From Rhypophila decipiens (Eukaryota > Ascomycota > Sordariomycetes > Sordariales > Naviculisporaceae), in the NCBI GenBank assembly GCA_033297075.1, contig MU858273.1:1-55382 (forward strand): DNA of 55,382 nucleotides, given 5' to 3'. The notes beneath the pieces were generated by a model. It had not been told where the DNA came from. It worked only from the letters and a program-made list of their open reading frames with translations, and did not search any database. The position numbers and the translations under genes are program-made. Shown one piece after another: positions 11,039 through 23,200 of the stretch (position 1 is its first letter; every line of letters starts with the position of its first letter).

Positions 11039-12914
11039 ATGGAAGCTCCCCATAGTGAAGTGCCGAGTCATCGATATTCGGATACCATATTGCGACAGAC
11101 AGAGTCCATGGAGAAGAAGACAGGTGAAGCTCGAAACGAGCCGCCAGTCCAGGTCGGCGACAATGACGGTGTTACCTGGACAGCAGGAAAACAAGAGCTC
11201 ATCATCTTATCTACCATGGCAGCTCTGAATGTTATCCTAGCCTTGGACGCAACTGTGCTTGTACCAGCATTACCAGTAAGTAAAATCTCCAAATCGTGTT
11301 TCCACGACTATGATCATGAAGACTGACACAACAGCCGCCAACAAGATGCTTTCAAGAGAACTGAATGGAACGGCCACCGAGACCTTTTGGGCGGGCACGT
11401 CATACCTTCTCGCCAACGCTGTCTTTATCCCCTTTCTGGGGTCCGTCTCCGACATTCTCGGGCGCCAGTCGGTGCTGCTGTTCTCGGTGCTCATGTTCAC
11501 TGCTGGAACAATCGTGTGTTGCACCGCATCCGGCTTCACCCAACTACTCGTCGGGAGGACGATTCAGGGCGTAGGAGGTGGTGGTCTTTTCACATTGTCC
11601 TTCATCATCACCACCGATATCATTCCTCTGCGACAACGACCGAAATACCAGAGTCTCATCATGGCCTCCTTTGCCATTGGGACCATTTTCGGTCCCTTGA
11701 CGGGCGGACTTGTGGCCGAACACTCCAACTGGCAATGGCTCTTTTACATCAACTTCCCGTTTTGTGCTATTGGCCTGATGGTCATACCCATTGCCTTCCG
11801 TCGGTTAGAGCTGAAAGACAAGCTGCCGCTGTCGCAGAGCTTGCGTCGGATCGACTGGATAGGAGGCATTACATTTATGGCTGGAATCACGAGTTTCTTG
11901 ATAGGAATCACCTGGGGCGGAGTGCAGTACCCATGGTCATCATTCCAGACATGGTTGCCTATCTTGCTGGGTGGGCTATCAATCGCTATTTCCCTGCTTT
12001 ATCAGGGCTTGGTTGCCCCTTTCCCGCTGATAAGTCTGAGGATCTTTAACAATTTTTCCGGAGTTTTGGTCTTTGTACTGATCTTGTTCTTTGGATTCCA
12101 GGCAAGTGGCATCAAGATCGTCCTTACTTCTCAATCAGGTTCTCCCAGTCAACTAGTTACTAACTCACATGATGTATAATAGCTATACGCCCACTTATAC
12201 TACCTCCCGTTCTACCTGAGCTCGGTAAAGGCTATGAAACCAAGCATCACAGGCGTGTATATCATGGCACTCAGCGTCATCATGATTCCGCTCGGCGTCA
12301 TTACCGGCATCGCCATAACGCGGCGCGGCACCTACCTCTGGGCTATCTGGCTAGGGTTTGGGTTCCTGGTCTTGGAGAATGGGCTGCTCCTCTACCTGGA
12401 CCAGAACAAGAACTTGGTAGAGCACTTTTTCATCTTGATGATATTAGCCGTCGGCGACGGCTTCCTCATGGTCTCCCTTAATATAGCCACGCAGGCGACT
12501 ACAGCGACGTGCGATGCCGTGTCCGCCGTCAACATGTTTACATTTCTCCGGCAACTCGGCATCTGCATAGGTGTCGGGGTGGGCGGAACAGTGTTTAACA
12601 ACTTCTTGCTCCACGCGCTCGAGAGGAAAGGTTTCCCTGACGAGGTGGCGCACCTCATTGCAGAAAACTCGGAGGCGTTCGTGGCGTCTCTGAATAAGAT
12701 GCCCGACATGGGTATGGAAAAGGCCGATATAACGGCTGCTTATGTCGAGGGCTTCCGCGGAATATGGTACCTCCTGCTGTCTGTCGCTGCGGTTTCTCTG
12801 GCACTGTCGTTCTTTATACGTCATCACAGCATTGACAAAGGGTTGGAGTCTAGTCATGAGCTTCAGCAGCATGGGAGAGTGTCAGGTACAGAGAATGGCG
12901 GGAAAGGGGAATGA
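11039..12914 (+). CDS. MFS multidrug-type transporter (14-TM, DHA2-like), 574 aa
   Basis: Three exons: 11039-11275, 11346-12101, 12183-12914. The first intron is GT-AG; the acceptor at 11344-11345 rather than the earlier ACAG keeps the frame (VLVPALP/MLSREL). The second intron uses a GC donor (CAG|GCAAGT at 12102) and an AG acceptor at 12182, giving FGFQ/LYAHLYYLPFYL in frame. Visible features are a soluble N-terminus of about 50 residues, the family motif A (SVSDILGRQSVL), a Gly-rich GRTIQGVGGGGLF segment and about 14 hydrophobic helices. It is likely a proton-driven exporter in the plasma membrane. Its place beside a P450 and a polyketide synthase suggests efflux of the cluster product. Substrate is not visible from sequence. 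Confidence 0.9.
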
Positions 12915-13821
12915 GATGGGCTGACCATGTTTGAAAGGGTCAAGATCATTTCAACTCCACTAAGCTGTAATATTAAGCAAGTCAATTCAGATCTCTCTTC
13001 GCTCGACTTTGTTGAACTGAACTATCTACCTTGGCCTTTCACGTTGAGCCCTAACCTCTAATGAAAACATAGGTAGCTTCATTTTTTTTTTTTACCTCAT
13101 CTCAATTCAAGTTGACCAAGTTTGTCTAAAAGTCCCTCAATGTCAAGTCAATCAATAGTGGAATATTGAGGAACTTGACTTGTTTGGATTGCTGTGGGTG
13201 GTGTTATGGATATGCAATTAGACGGTAAATTTCGGAAACGGGTACCCAGGTGTGAGCAGTTGGAGATCGGCACTCTGAGGCACATGAGAGACGATCATAG
13301 GAGGCTTCTGCCGTCTTGCAGAAGATATTCCTGATCTACTGATGTCTGTGAATTGTGTTGGAAAGCAGTTGATGTTAATTTGAACTCTTGGTAACACAAG
13401 TATTTGGCAGCCATACATGGACTACTGTTGGCAGATTTTGAGCTGTCCAGTACTTGTGCCGACATGACAGTTAGACGAAGAGATATCCGAAGCAGGAAGG
13501 TAGTAATGTTCTTTGTACACGTAGTGTGAGAGCTTTCTGGCGCGACAAACGGAACGGGCCGTTATCTGGGCAGTACCATTTGGAATCGGCACATCTGCTG
13601 GGTCAAAACTTGGCGACCATTTACTTGTCTTGGTATACCGTCTCGGTGTGGAACACCGAGAAGACGTCAGGTTTTTGGCTTTCGCCCAGGCTCTTCCGTG
13701 ACCAGATGTCGATCGATATTGGAATCAGACCTCATTGGACTCAGAGAATGCAACAATCATTGCTGATGCAACTATGGCTCGTCGCTATTTGTTCGTTCTT
13801 ACGGAATCACAGATGCAGTCG

Positions 13822-13874
13822 CGGGTTGTTGGTGCTGTTGGTTCTTGTAGATGCGACTGCGGGTTGTTGGTGCT
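13822..13874. repeat. Short direct repeat, 15 bp x 2
   Basis: CGGGTTGTTGGTGCT occurs at 13822-13836 and again at 13860-13874, 38 bases apart; nearby bases (GATGC-GCG/GACTGC) are also similar. Probably a small local duplication. Confidence 0.6.
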
Positions 13875-14022
13875 TCGTTTTCTGGAAATGTAACGGCGTC
13901 TTGTTGGCTGATGATGTGTTCTTCGTCCCGGTTCACAATGAAATGCAGTAGGGTATCCAATTTGTTGGCATGATAGGCATTGTTTCCGTGTTTCATTTTT
14001 GTCAATCTTTTCCTCAAGTGGG

Positions 14023-14051
14023 TGTCGGTAAGTTGGCGTCGGTAAGTTGGC
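14023..14051. repeat. Short tandem repeat, 15-bp unit x 2
   Basis: GTCGGTAAGTTGGC is repeated at 14023-14036 and 14038-14051 with a one-base spacer. A local tandem duplication without evident function. Confidence 0.65.
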
Positions 14052-14339
14052 TCGCGTGGTGTATCGGGGGCGTCGTGGGTCGTGATAGAGAGCAAAGGGC
14101 GAATATCCGGGACATGTCGACATGTCTATCAAGTGCGGGCGCAAGAATGGCCATGATAGAACGCTATACGGGCTATCGCTTATTACACGAAAGGCAATTA
14201 TGGAATACAATGTTTCATAATAGCTATTATCCTAAAAAGAGAAATACGGCCGTATCGCATAAAGAGGTAGAGACAACGTCGCACCCGGCCATTGAAGAAC
14301 TAGCAATAAACCGTTACTTAATAGACGAACAGTGGACTG

Positions 14340-16076
14340 CTAAGTGCATAGATCCCGTTGCAGTGCGAGAATATCAACATGGGGACGCAAAGTCGCGCGT
14401 ATCAGCAAGTCCTTGGCCTTGCGGTGGAGAGAGGGCTGATATTGCAATGTGTACTCCGGGTCAACGAGCTCAAAGTTGAAGGTGTGGAATAGTAGAGCCG
14501 CAACCAAAGTCGCCTGCTGCATGGCAAACTCGTTCCCTAAAACGGTGTCAAGGGGCGCTTAGTGATGTATTCCAAGGAATTACCACTCCAACATTGAAGG
14601 CGAAGGATGGTGAGGAGCACTTACCGATGCAATTTCTCGGGGCGTGTCCAAAGGCCTTCCAGGCGTGCTTTGGCAGCTTTTTGAACTTGTCATCTGACAT
14701 TCTCTCAGGTTTGAACTCGTTGGCATCAGGGCCGAACGTCTCGGGATCTCGATGGAGCTTCGCGAACACAATAACCGTCGGCTGGCCGCCTCGAACCATA
14801 TACTTGCCCCCTCCAATTGTGACATGATCGTTTTCGTCAATGAAGGGCGCAAGTACTGACCCTGGTGAAGGAGGCTCAAGTCGCAGCGTCTCCCGCAAGC
14901 AAGCCCTAGTGTATGCCAGATCGTTCAAAGCGTCCACCGTGATCCCCCTTTGTTTTGCAAGAACTCTGTCAACCTCTTCCTGCAATTTGGCACGGGCATC
15001 TGGGTGTTTAATCATGTAGTAGACGAGAAAGGAGAGTAGTCCAGAAGTCGTGTCATGGCCTAAATGGCCCAGAGTTAGTCCAATGATGACGGCTCGCGTT
15101 AACGGGAGAGAAGAGCATGTAGGTGCTTACCAGCGAAGAGAAAGGTGATCATGTTATCAACTATGACGTCGGGAGGCAGCTGTTCTCCGGTGACTGGATC
15201 ACGTCGGTCCACCAGCCCGTTGAAGATGTCCTTCTTGGCGGTAGGATTGGCGCGACGTTCTTCGACAAGGTCTCGACAGAACTGCTGCACGAACTGGACG
15301 TTCTCGTCGTGCTTCCTGTTGGCTTCGCGCATCATAGCTGTGTACCATTCTGGTCTGTTGGATCGTCGCGCGACCTCGGCAAAGATGGCTCCAAAGCTCT
15401 GGACAAAGGGGTGTTGGTCATGGCGGTAGAAGGAGTTGAACCTGGTCCCCATAGTGCAGCTAATTGATGTTAGAAGAATGGATACGTCAAAATAAGGATA
15501 CAAGGGGACTGCGGAAAGGTATACCATGACATACAGAGCAATTGTATCCATACTCAATCGCGTGAAGCTATCCTGGGCGTCGATGCTCTCCTCGCCCCCA
15601 AACCTGGCCCACTTGAGAACAAGCTGCGATGCGATATCGAGCATCTCTAGATAAAGGTTATTAATACTTGTCCTGATCTGTAACTTGGTATTTCGCGACT
15701 TGGTTGACAACTCACCAGGAAACATCTCCTTGATCGCTCCTTTGGTGAAGGCTGGGTTGAGAGTTCTGCGGGACGAAGCCCAGCTCGGGTCTCCATGGTA
15801 GGCCGTCAGAATGCCTTTCCCGATGACTTTGCCGAGATTCTCCATGGATCCCGTAACCTTTTTGTGGAATTCGCTGCGAGTATAGAGCTCATTGGCGAGC
15901 TGATAGTTGCATATGATGATGCGTTCCGAGCCCCCGAGCCACAACCGGAAAATCGGTCCATAGGTCTCGGACAGCTTTTCGAAGCTTTGAATGGAGTTGT
16001 TGATGTCGATGTCCCGCAGGTTACCGATGAGCGGCAAGGCCATAGGGCCTGGAATCGGAATCGTTGCCTCAGTCAT
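14340..16076 (-). CDS. Cytochrome P450, CYP505/BM3-like heme domain without reductase, 477 aa
   Basis: Five exons on the minus strand: 16076-15716, 15646-15535, 15459-15131, 15059-14625, 14536-14340 (1434 bases, in frame). The N-terminus (IPIPGPMALPLIGNL) has the Pro-rich hinge but no membrane anchor, as in CYP505/P450BM3 heme domains; the C-terminus (NFELVDPEYTLQ ... KAKDLLIRATLRP) also recalls that class. Motifs present are the I-helix AGHDTTS (split by intron 3), ETLRL, and the heme loop FGHAPRNCIGN with Cys at about 411. The fourth position of the heme consensus FxxGxRxC is Ala instead of Gly. The first two introns contain no stop and are multiples of three, so unspliced mRNA would stay open. 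Tail-to-tail with the MFS gene and divergent from the PKS, it probably oxidises the polyketide. Confidence 0.88.
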
Positions 16077-17202
16077 CTCGATAGGCTCGCCTGGAAGAGA
16101 GAAGAAAGGGGGGAGATAGAATGTGCGGAATTCTGGCAGAGATTCTGGGTTTTGGAGGGGCTCGTTGGTCTGTACGCTGCACCAACAGACAAGGACCGGC
16201 TTGCTCGGGGGGTCACATATGGCTAGTTACAAGAGGTTTGCATAATTGCATATTTACAAGTAGCCCTCAGAAAGTGCATATCAACCATAATATTGCTGAG
16301 TGGAGAAATATTTCCAAGAACGCAGCTGGATATTTACATATGCTAAACATCTAGATACTACATTACGAAAAAAATCAGACAACGAGCCGTGGCAAACCAA
16401 CGCGCTACGCAAGCTTACGGCGCACACATTGTAGGCGTGATGATCCTCGTAGCCGAGAGGCTCATAAGTAGGTCTGGACTGGAAAGACTCCGCGACATGG
16501 GGTTGCATTTCGTGATCAACTCTTCGTGTTAGCAGGTTCTGCTTGTGATTCTTTCACACCTGCCCTTTCTTCCATGGTTGACAACATAGACACGGGAGCC
16601 TGTCACCAATAGAGGGCCACAGATGACCATCTCTATATCAGAAACGTTAACGCAAGAAACTATCCTTCCAAAGAGGACCACGTATTGATGAGGCACAAGA
16701 TGTATGCTCATCACACGCGGCTCAGAACTCGGTGATTATCGACTGCGCAAAAAAGGCAGCATGGAGTTCAGATGCCGGTTGCTGGCTTGAGACCCGTCGG
16801 AAGGCCCTGTCGGGAAGACCGTGTTGGGAGTTTCAAAAGTCCCGGTTCATGAGTTGATGAGTCTTGTTTTCTCTTGGTCGGTACGTTCTGCGTCTATCAC
16901 TTTTCGTCAACCGCATTCGATATGGAACAGTTGGCCAGACCAAAATGATTGTCACCACAGCTGAAAGAGATGATTAGATAGTACCTACCGGATTCGACAG
17001 GGTAACAAGCAAAAGGGATAGGGGGCTGAGGAGATGTGACGGCGAGATGAATTGCAAAGAGAGCATATATCTAGAAAGATGTGCATGGCTGTGTTCAGGA
17101 GACAATCTTTCTTTGTCTTCTCGCTACTCAATTCTTGTTCGTCTCTATCAAAGCTTACTCTTAGACCCTACTCCCACGGTGAAGTCAATAGTCCAGCTCA
17201 AG
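16077..17202. promoter_or_regulatory. Divergent promoter region, P450 / HR-PKS
   Basis: 1.13 kb between the two start codons, so probably the shared control region of the two biosynthetic genes. Two similar CGG-containing octamers, GTCGGAAG at 16796-16803 and GTCGGGAAG at 16809-16817, could be sites for a Zn2Cys6 regulator, but this is weak. No regulator gene is seen in the window. Confidence 0.4.
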
Positions 17203-20200
17203 ATGACTGATATGCGTGATAACGACCTCAACACACCAGCCGACAGCGGAGTCCCGGCCGCGATGATGGCTGATGATAGACCATGTCCTAGCAATGGACC
17301 CAATTCTGTGTCAGGAGAGACAAGCCGCACCCCTGTTCCTCTCGCCATCTGTGGCATGGCTATGCGTCTCCCTGGAAACATCAAGACCGGCGATGAGTTC
17401 TGGGATTTTCTCGTCAACAAGCGAGACACACGAGCACCCATTCCACCGGACCGGCGTGATACTAGTTGCGCACCCAATGCAGGTGACCAAGAGGGAGCAC
17501 ACTGGACCACTCACGGGTACATGCTAGACAATTCTGACATTTCCACCTTTGATGGTTCCCTTTTCTCCATGACCAGATCCGAGCTGGAGAGAACTGATCC
17601 ACAGCAACGCCTTCTTCTCGAACTCGCGAGGTAAGCATTGGTTCTCCTCCAAGTCAGCTAATATGAGATTCGCATGACTGATACTGCCTTTAGAGAGTGC
17701 TTCGAGAATGCGGGAGAGACCACTTGGCGTGGAAAGCAGATCGCCGTATATATCGGCAGCTTCGGTGAGGATTGGAGCGAAATGCAGAGCCAGGATACCC
17801 AAGACGTCCACCTGTACACTGTCCTGGGTTCTAGCGACTGTTTCCTTTCAAACAGGATTTCATACGAGTACAACCTTTCTGGGCCTAGGTAATGAATGAC
17901 TTTCTACCCTGTCCTTACCTGCGAGCCAAGATTTCCGACTGAGTTTGTTTATCCTATCCAGCCTGACGGTGCGAACCGCCTGTTCTGCATCCCTATATGC
18001 TCTGCACCTCGCATGCCAAGCCGTCCAGAATGGGCAAGCATCATCGGCCCTCGTCGGAGGAGCGAGCCTGTTACTCAGCCCGTCCAGTTAGCATACCCTT
18101 CTCCATTAACCGCAAATACAGATCAATTCCTTAACACTGCGTTCGCGAAAAGAAACCCAGAGGATGAATGCCACTGGAGCCCTAAGCGTGGATGCCTCGT
18201 CCAAGTCCTTTGATGCAGCCGCCAATGGGTACGCTCGAGCCGAGGCAGTCAACATGATCTTTGTCAAGCGTCTCGACGATGCTTTGAGAGACGGCAACCC
18301 TGTCCGGGCCATTCTACGCGGTACCGCTGTCAACAGCGATGGAAAGACACTTGGCCTTACGAGACCAAGTTCAGCGGCCCATGAGGCCTTGATCAGGTCT
18401 TGTTACCGTGACGCTGGCCTCGAACACGAAATCGGTAACACGGCTTTTTTCGAATGTCATGCCACTGGAACTTCAAGCGGGGACCCGACGGAAACTGCAG
18501 CCGTGGCAAACATCTTTGGGGAGTATGGCGGTGTGTATATTGGTTCTGTCAAGGTCAGTGATATTACCTCTGCTGTCGATCAGGTCAATGTTGACCCTTA
18601 TGTGCTGCATCTAGCCGAACATGGGCCACTCCGAAGCAGCATCTGGACTCACGTCTTTGATCAAATGCGTCTTGGCACTCGAGAGAAAGGCGATCCCGCC
18701 TAATATCAAGTTCGTCAAACCCAACCCCAATAGTAAGTCCCTCCATGCAACTAATTTCTGCACTGACACACTGGAAGGAAGATTATTGACGATGCAACAC
18801 CTTACCTACATGACAGTCCCATTCGATCAAGGTAAACTTCGAGTCCCAACGGATGTCATCCCTTGGCCCAAAGACCGCCGTGAACGTGTGAGCATCAATT
18901 CATTCGGGGTTGGGGGGGCCAATGCACATGCCATCATTGACTCAGCTGCTTCCTTCGGACTGCCAGCTGCGAGTGGACATAACCGACTGCATTCAATGTA
19001 CACAAGTCTGCCTGTCATTGATACTACATTGCTGGTATTCACGGCCAACCATCCCAACTCTCTGCAAGAGCTTATTGGGGACTACCGAGAGTACATTGCA
19101 GAACATCCCGGTAGACTCAGGGACGTGGCCTACACCCTGGGAATGAGAAGAGAACACCTCGCCCATCGAGCCTTCGCTCTCGCGAGCTCCTTAGGAGCAG
19201 AAAATGCCAGTATCACGGTATCACCACCGTGCAAAGTCACTTCGCCGGTCCCAGAAGTGGTCTTTGTGTTCACCGGCCAAGGAGCCCAGTGGGCCACTAT
19301 GGGAGCAAATCTCATCAGGGATTATCCCTCAGCAATGGACGATCTTGCCGCGATGGACGACTCGCTTTCTTCTCTTGGCCCGGAATTGGCTCCTGGCTGG
19401 ACCCTGGCGGAGGAACTTGGACGACCAGAGGAGACTAGTCGGGTCCACAAAGCAGAGCTTTCACAGCCGCTTTGTGCCGCGATCCAAGTTGTGACTGTGA
19501 ACCTTCTTCAGCGATGGGGAATCTCTCCTGTCGCTGTCATTGGACACTCGAGTGGCGAAATAGCAGCTGCATATGCCTGCGGGGCCATGACCATGCATGA
19601 AGCCATCATCTGTGCTTACTTGCGTGGAAAGGTGACTGCTCTCGGGATGACGACAAAGGTCGGCGGCATGGCTGCCATCGGCTTGGGAGCAGAACACATT
19701 CAGCAGTTCCTGGCTGCTGTCGATGGTGTAACGGTTGCTTGTGAGAACAGTCCGTCCAGCACCACCATATCAGGAGACAAGGACAGGGTTCTTGAGGTCC
19801 TCAAAAAGGTTCAAACTGATCATCCAACTGTTTTCGCAAGAATGCTCAAGGTGGATATGGCCTACCATTCTCATCACATGGAAGAGCTTGCGGAAGAATA
19901 CGAGCATCTTCTTGGTCCTCATATTTCCAAGTACGATGACCCTTTCATACCTTTCTTCTCAACTGTCGCCGGCACCAATATCGACACATGCACCAAGTTA
20001 GATGCACGATACTGGCGAACCAACCTAGAGTCCCCTGTTCGTTTCAATACCAGTCTGAAAGAGCTTATCGCACACCAGCGTTCTAACAAGACCCTCCTTG
20101 TTGAAATCGGACCCCATTCTGCCCTTTCCGGACCCATTCGTCAGATCGTTCAAGATCTGGGTGCAGCCGACCATGTGAGCTACCTGGCTACTTTGTCGCG

Positions 20201-23200
20201 TGGCAACGACGACACAAAGGCTTTGCTTACCACGGTCGGTCATCTCTTCTGCCAAGGCCATTACATACAGCTTGATGCACTGAACCCTCGAGGAGGACGG
20301 GTCTTGACTGACCTACCAACTTACCCCTGGAACCGCGATGCCAGGTATTGGCACGAGACCCGGCTATCGTACGAGAGGAGAATGCCAAAATTTCCGCATC
20401 ACGAGCTGCTCGGTTCTCGCATTGTGGGTTTGAGTGGGCTAGAGCCTAGCTGGCGCAACCTGTTCCGGCTGGACACTGTGCCCTGGTGCCGTGACCACAA
20501 GGTCGGCAAGGATATCATCTTTCCCGCAGCTGGCTATCTCGCCATGGCCAGCGAAGCATTGCGACAGCTGTCCGATGGGACTGCCGATGCCGTCTCGCTG
20601 CGTCAGGTCCACATTGTTAACGCTCTTATCCTCACCTCGGAGGCTATTGAGATAGTCCTGACGATGCGAGCCCATCAAGTTACCACCGCCCTTGAATCTG
20701 ACTGGTATGACTTTACCATCTCTTCGTGTGGCAGCCAATGCGAAAACGGCAGTTCAAATTGGATAAAACACTGTTTTGGTCAAGTCCGAGCCGCTGGGTC
20801 AACAACAGGAACGACGACTACTGAGCTTCAAACCCATGCTAGAAAGGTCAGCTCGGAGAAGTGGTACAAGGCAATGAGCAACGTCGGCTTAAACTATGGC
20901 CCGCATTTTCAGACTCTTGATGACATTACAGCGAACCCAGTGAAGAATGCTGCTGTTGCACGAGTGCGCTCGGATCCAGCTCTTCAACAGTCAGACGCCA
21001 AGTCCACGGACAAACCGCCACACGAGATTCCCTTCTACTATGTCCATCCGACTGTCGTAGATTCGTGTCTGCAGCTGTTCACCGTTGCATTGGCAAGGGG
21101 CCAGCCCCGTAGACTGCAGACCAAGGGAGTCCCCACCCACATCCGAGAAGTATTCTTCAGTAATCTCAATCAGGGGGTTCACGCTGCTGATAGCGCAGCA
21201 GCCAGCGTGGCTGTCAGGACGAGCAACGGCACTGACAGCATCAGAGATATGGACTTCGTGGGAGATTGTGTGGCCGTGGACCAAGTCACCAAAGAAGTGG
21301 TTCTACGGCTGGACGGCGTCCAAGTGACGCCTCTTGACAACCGGCTGGATGAGCAGTCCATTGCCGACCCCCACGGCGGCTCTCACCTGGTTTGGCAGCG
21401 AGACATTGATCTCTGCTCTGCCACAGATGTTGGAAAGCTTTTACGTTACACTGAGACAGTCTCATCTCGAGAGGCTGTATTGGTGCCGCTTCAAAAGCTT
21501 CTCATGCTCTGTTGTCTAGAAGCCGCAACGCTTCTCCAGCGAATGCCCACTTGGGCCACAGAGCTGCCAGAACATCTCCTCAAATTCCAGTCATGGATTC
21601 AGGGCCACGCCGACAAGACGCTTGCTGAAAAGCGCTACGCACATGTCACTGACGAGGAAATCCGGCATATCATCAACCTCTCGCCCAGCGAGAGGCGTCA
21701 AGCCATCTCGGATTATGCACACGCTCTAGGGGCAACATCATACGCCCCTCTGAGCGATCTAGTCTTTCGCGTCTACAACTCGGCACTTGAGATATTTAGC
21801 GGCGAGATAGAGGCTCTTGAAGTCTTGCGCAGAGACGATGGTCTAACCAAGCTGTACACCTGCTTTAACCAGTGGGACTATACCGAGTTCTTGCGACTTC
21901 TCACACACCGTTCCCCACGACTGCGTGTTCTTGAGATTGGTGCAGGAACAGGTGGCACCACCGACTCCGTCCTTGCCGGTATGACGTCCTATGACAGGTA
22001 TACCTTCACCGACATCTCAGCTGCCTTCTTCCCCGCCGCTAGAGAGCGGTTCAAGCATGTCAAGTGCATCGAGTTCAGGACGCTCGACATATCATGTGAT
22101 CCAATCCAGCAGGGGTTCGAGGCTGCATCGTTTGACTTGATTATTGCTGCCAATGTCTTGCATGCCACGCCGACCTTGCACGATACTCTGGTTAACGTGC
22201 GAAGGCTCTTGCGTCCTGATGGACGGCTGTTGCTGCAGGAGCTATGCCCGACAATCAAGTGGGCAAACTTTATCATGGGCGGTCTACCGGGATGGTGGCT
22301 TGGCGAGGCTGACGGCCGAAGTCAGGAGCCGTACATCTCTACGGATCGATGGGCCACCGAACTTGCTGATGCTGGTTTCTCCCTTCCTGAGATAACTGTC
22401 GTTCACGATCATGCTATGCCCTCTATGAGAGCCACCTACACCATCATTGCTACACCAAGTGCCGCCGTCTTTACTTGGCCGGGACATAATACTGTTCAGA
22501 TACTGTCCCAAGACCCGAACGGACATATTGCGTCAGATATGTCGACAACATTTCAAAAGCAAGGTCTTAGCGTCGAGTTCATCAATCTCAACAATGCATA
22601 TGACCCAACCAAGCCAATCCTTTCAATCCTGGATCTGGAAGGCCCCTCAGTCCTCGAAAACATGACAGCAACGCAGTACCAGCAACTGCAAGCATTCTTC
22701 TCAACCCTGTCCGGCACTTCCGAATACAGCAATGTTACTCGTGACGTGTCAAACAGCCTGAGGAGGAACCAGGTCCTCCTCTGGCTCACCCGGCCGTGCC
22801 AAGTCCACTGCGAGTCAACACCCCAGTACGCAACCATTCTCGGCCTCCTCCGGGTTTTCCGAACCGAGCTGGGAACCCCCCTCGCAAGTTTAGAGATGGA
22901 CGAGTGGACATGTACCAATGCTCGGGACGCTATTTGGCAGGTCTACAGCAAGCTCAGCAGAACAACCTCGGCTGAGCCCGATGATCGGTCTGACCCGGAT
23001 TACGAGTTTGCTTATTCCAAGGGTTGCGTCTACATCCCTCGAGTCTGCGCCGTCTCAGTCGGCCAGGAGCTGGCGCGGGGTGATGTCACGAGTGACCGGC
23101 AGCACACGAGACTGCGAGCAGAGGTGGGCAGGAAGGGCATTCTGAACTCGATCCAGTGGGTGGAAAGGCCTCGCCTGAGCGCTCAAGACTTGAACCCATT

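Larger units (their letters stand above)
12915..14339. other. Long intergenic region, MFS to P450
   Basis: 1.4 kb between the 3' ends of the MFS gene (plus) and the P450 gene (minus). It contains a T13-like homopolymer near 13080 and two short direct repeats (listed separately). Open frames at 13526-13951 and 13970-14479 show no domain, compositional or start-codon support. Confidence 0.4.

Noticed and set aside
13526..13951. 141-codon plus-strand open frame between the MFS and P450 genes
   Set aside because: No domain, no typical start context, overlaps other equally long frames on the opposite strand and contains a local duplication.
17036..17046. GTGACGGCGAG, 11-base match to the end of the 129-bp element, upstream of the PKS
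   Set aside because: No second inverted repeat or target duplication nearby; may be chance.
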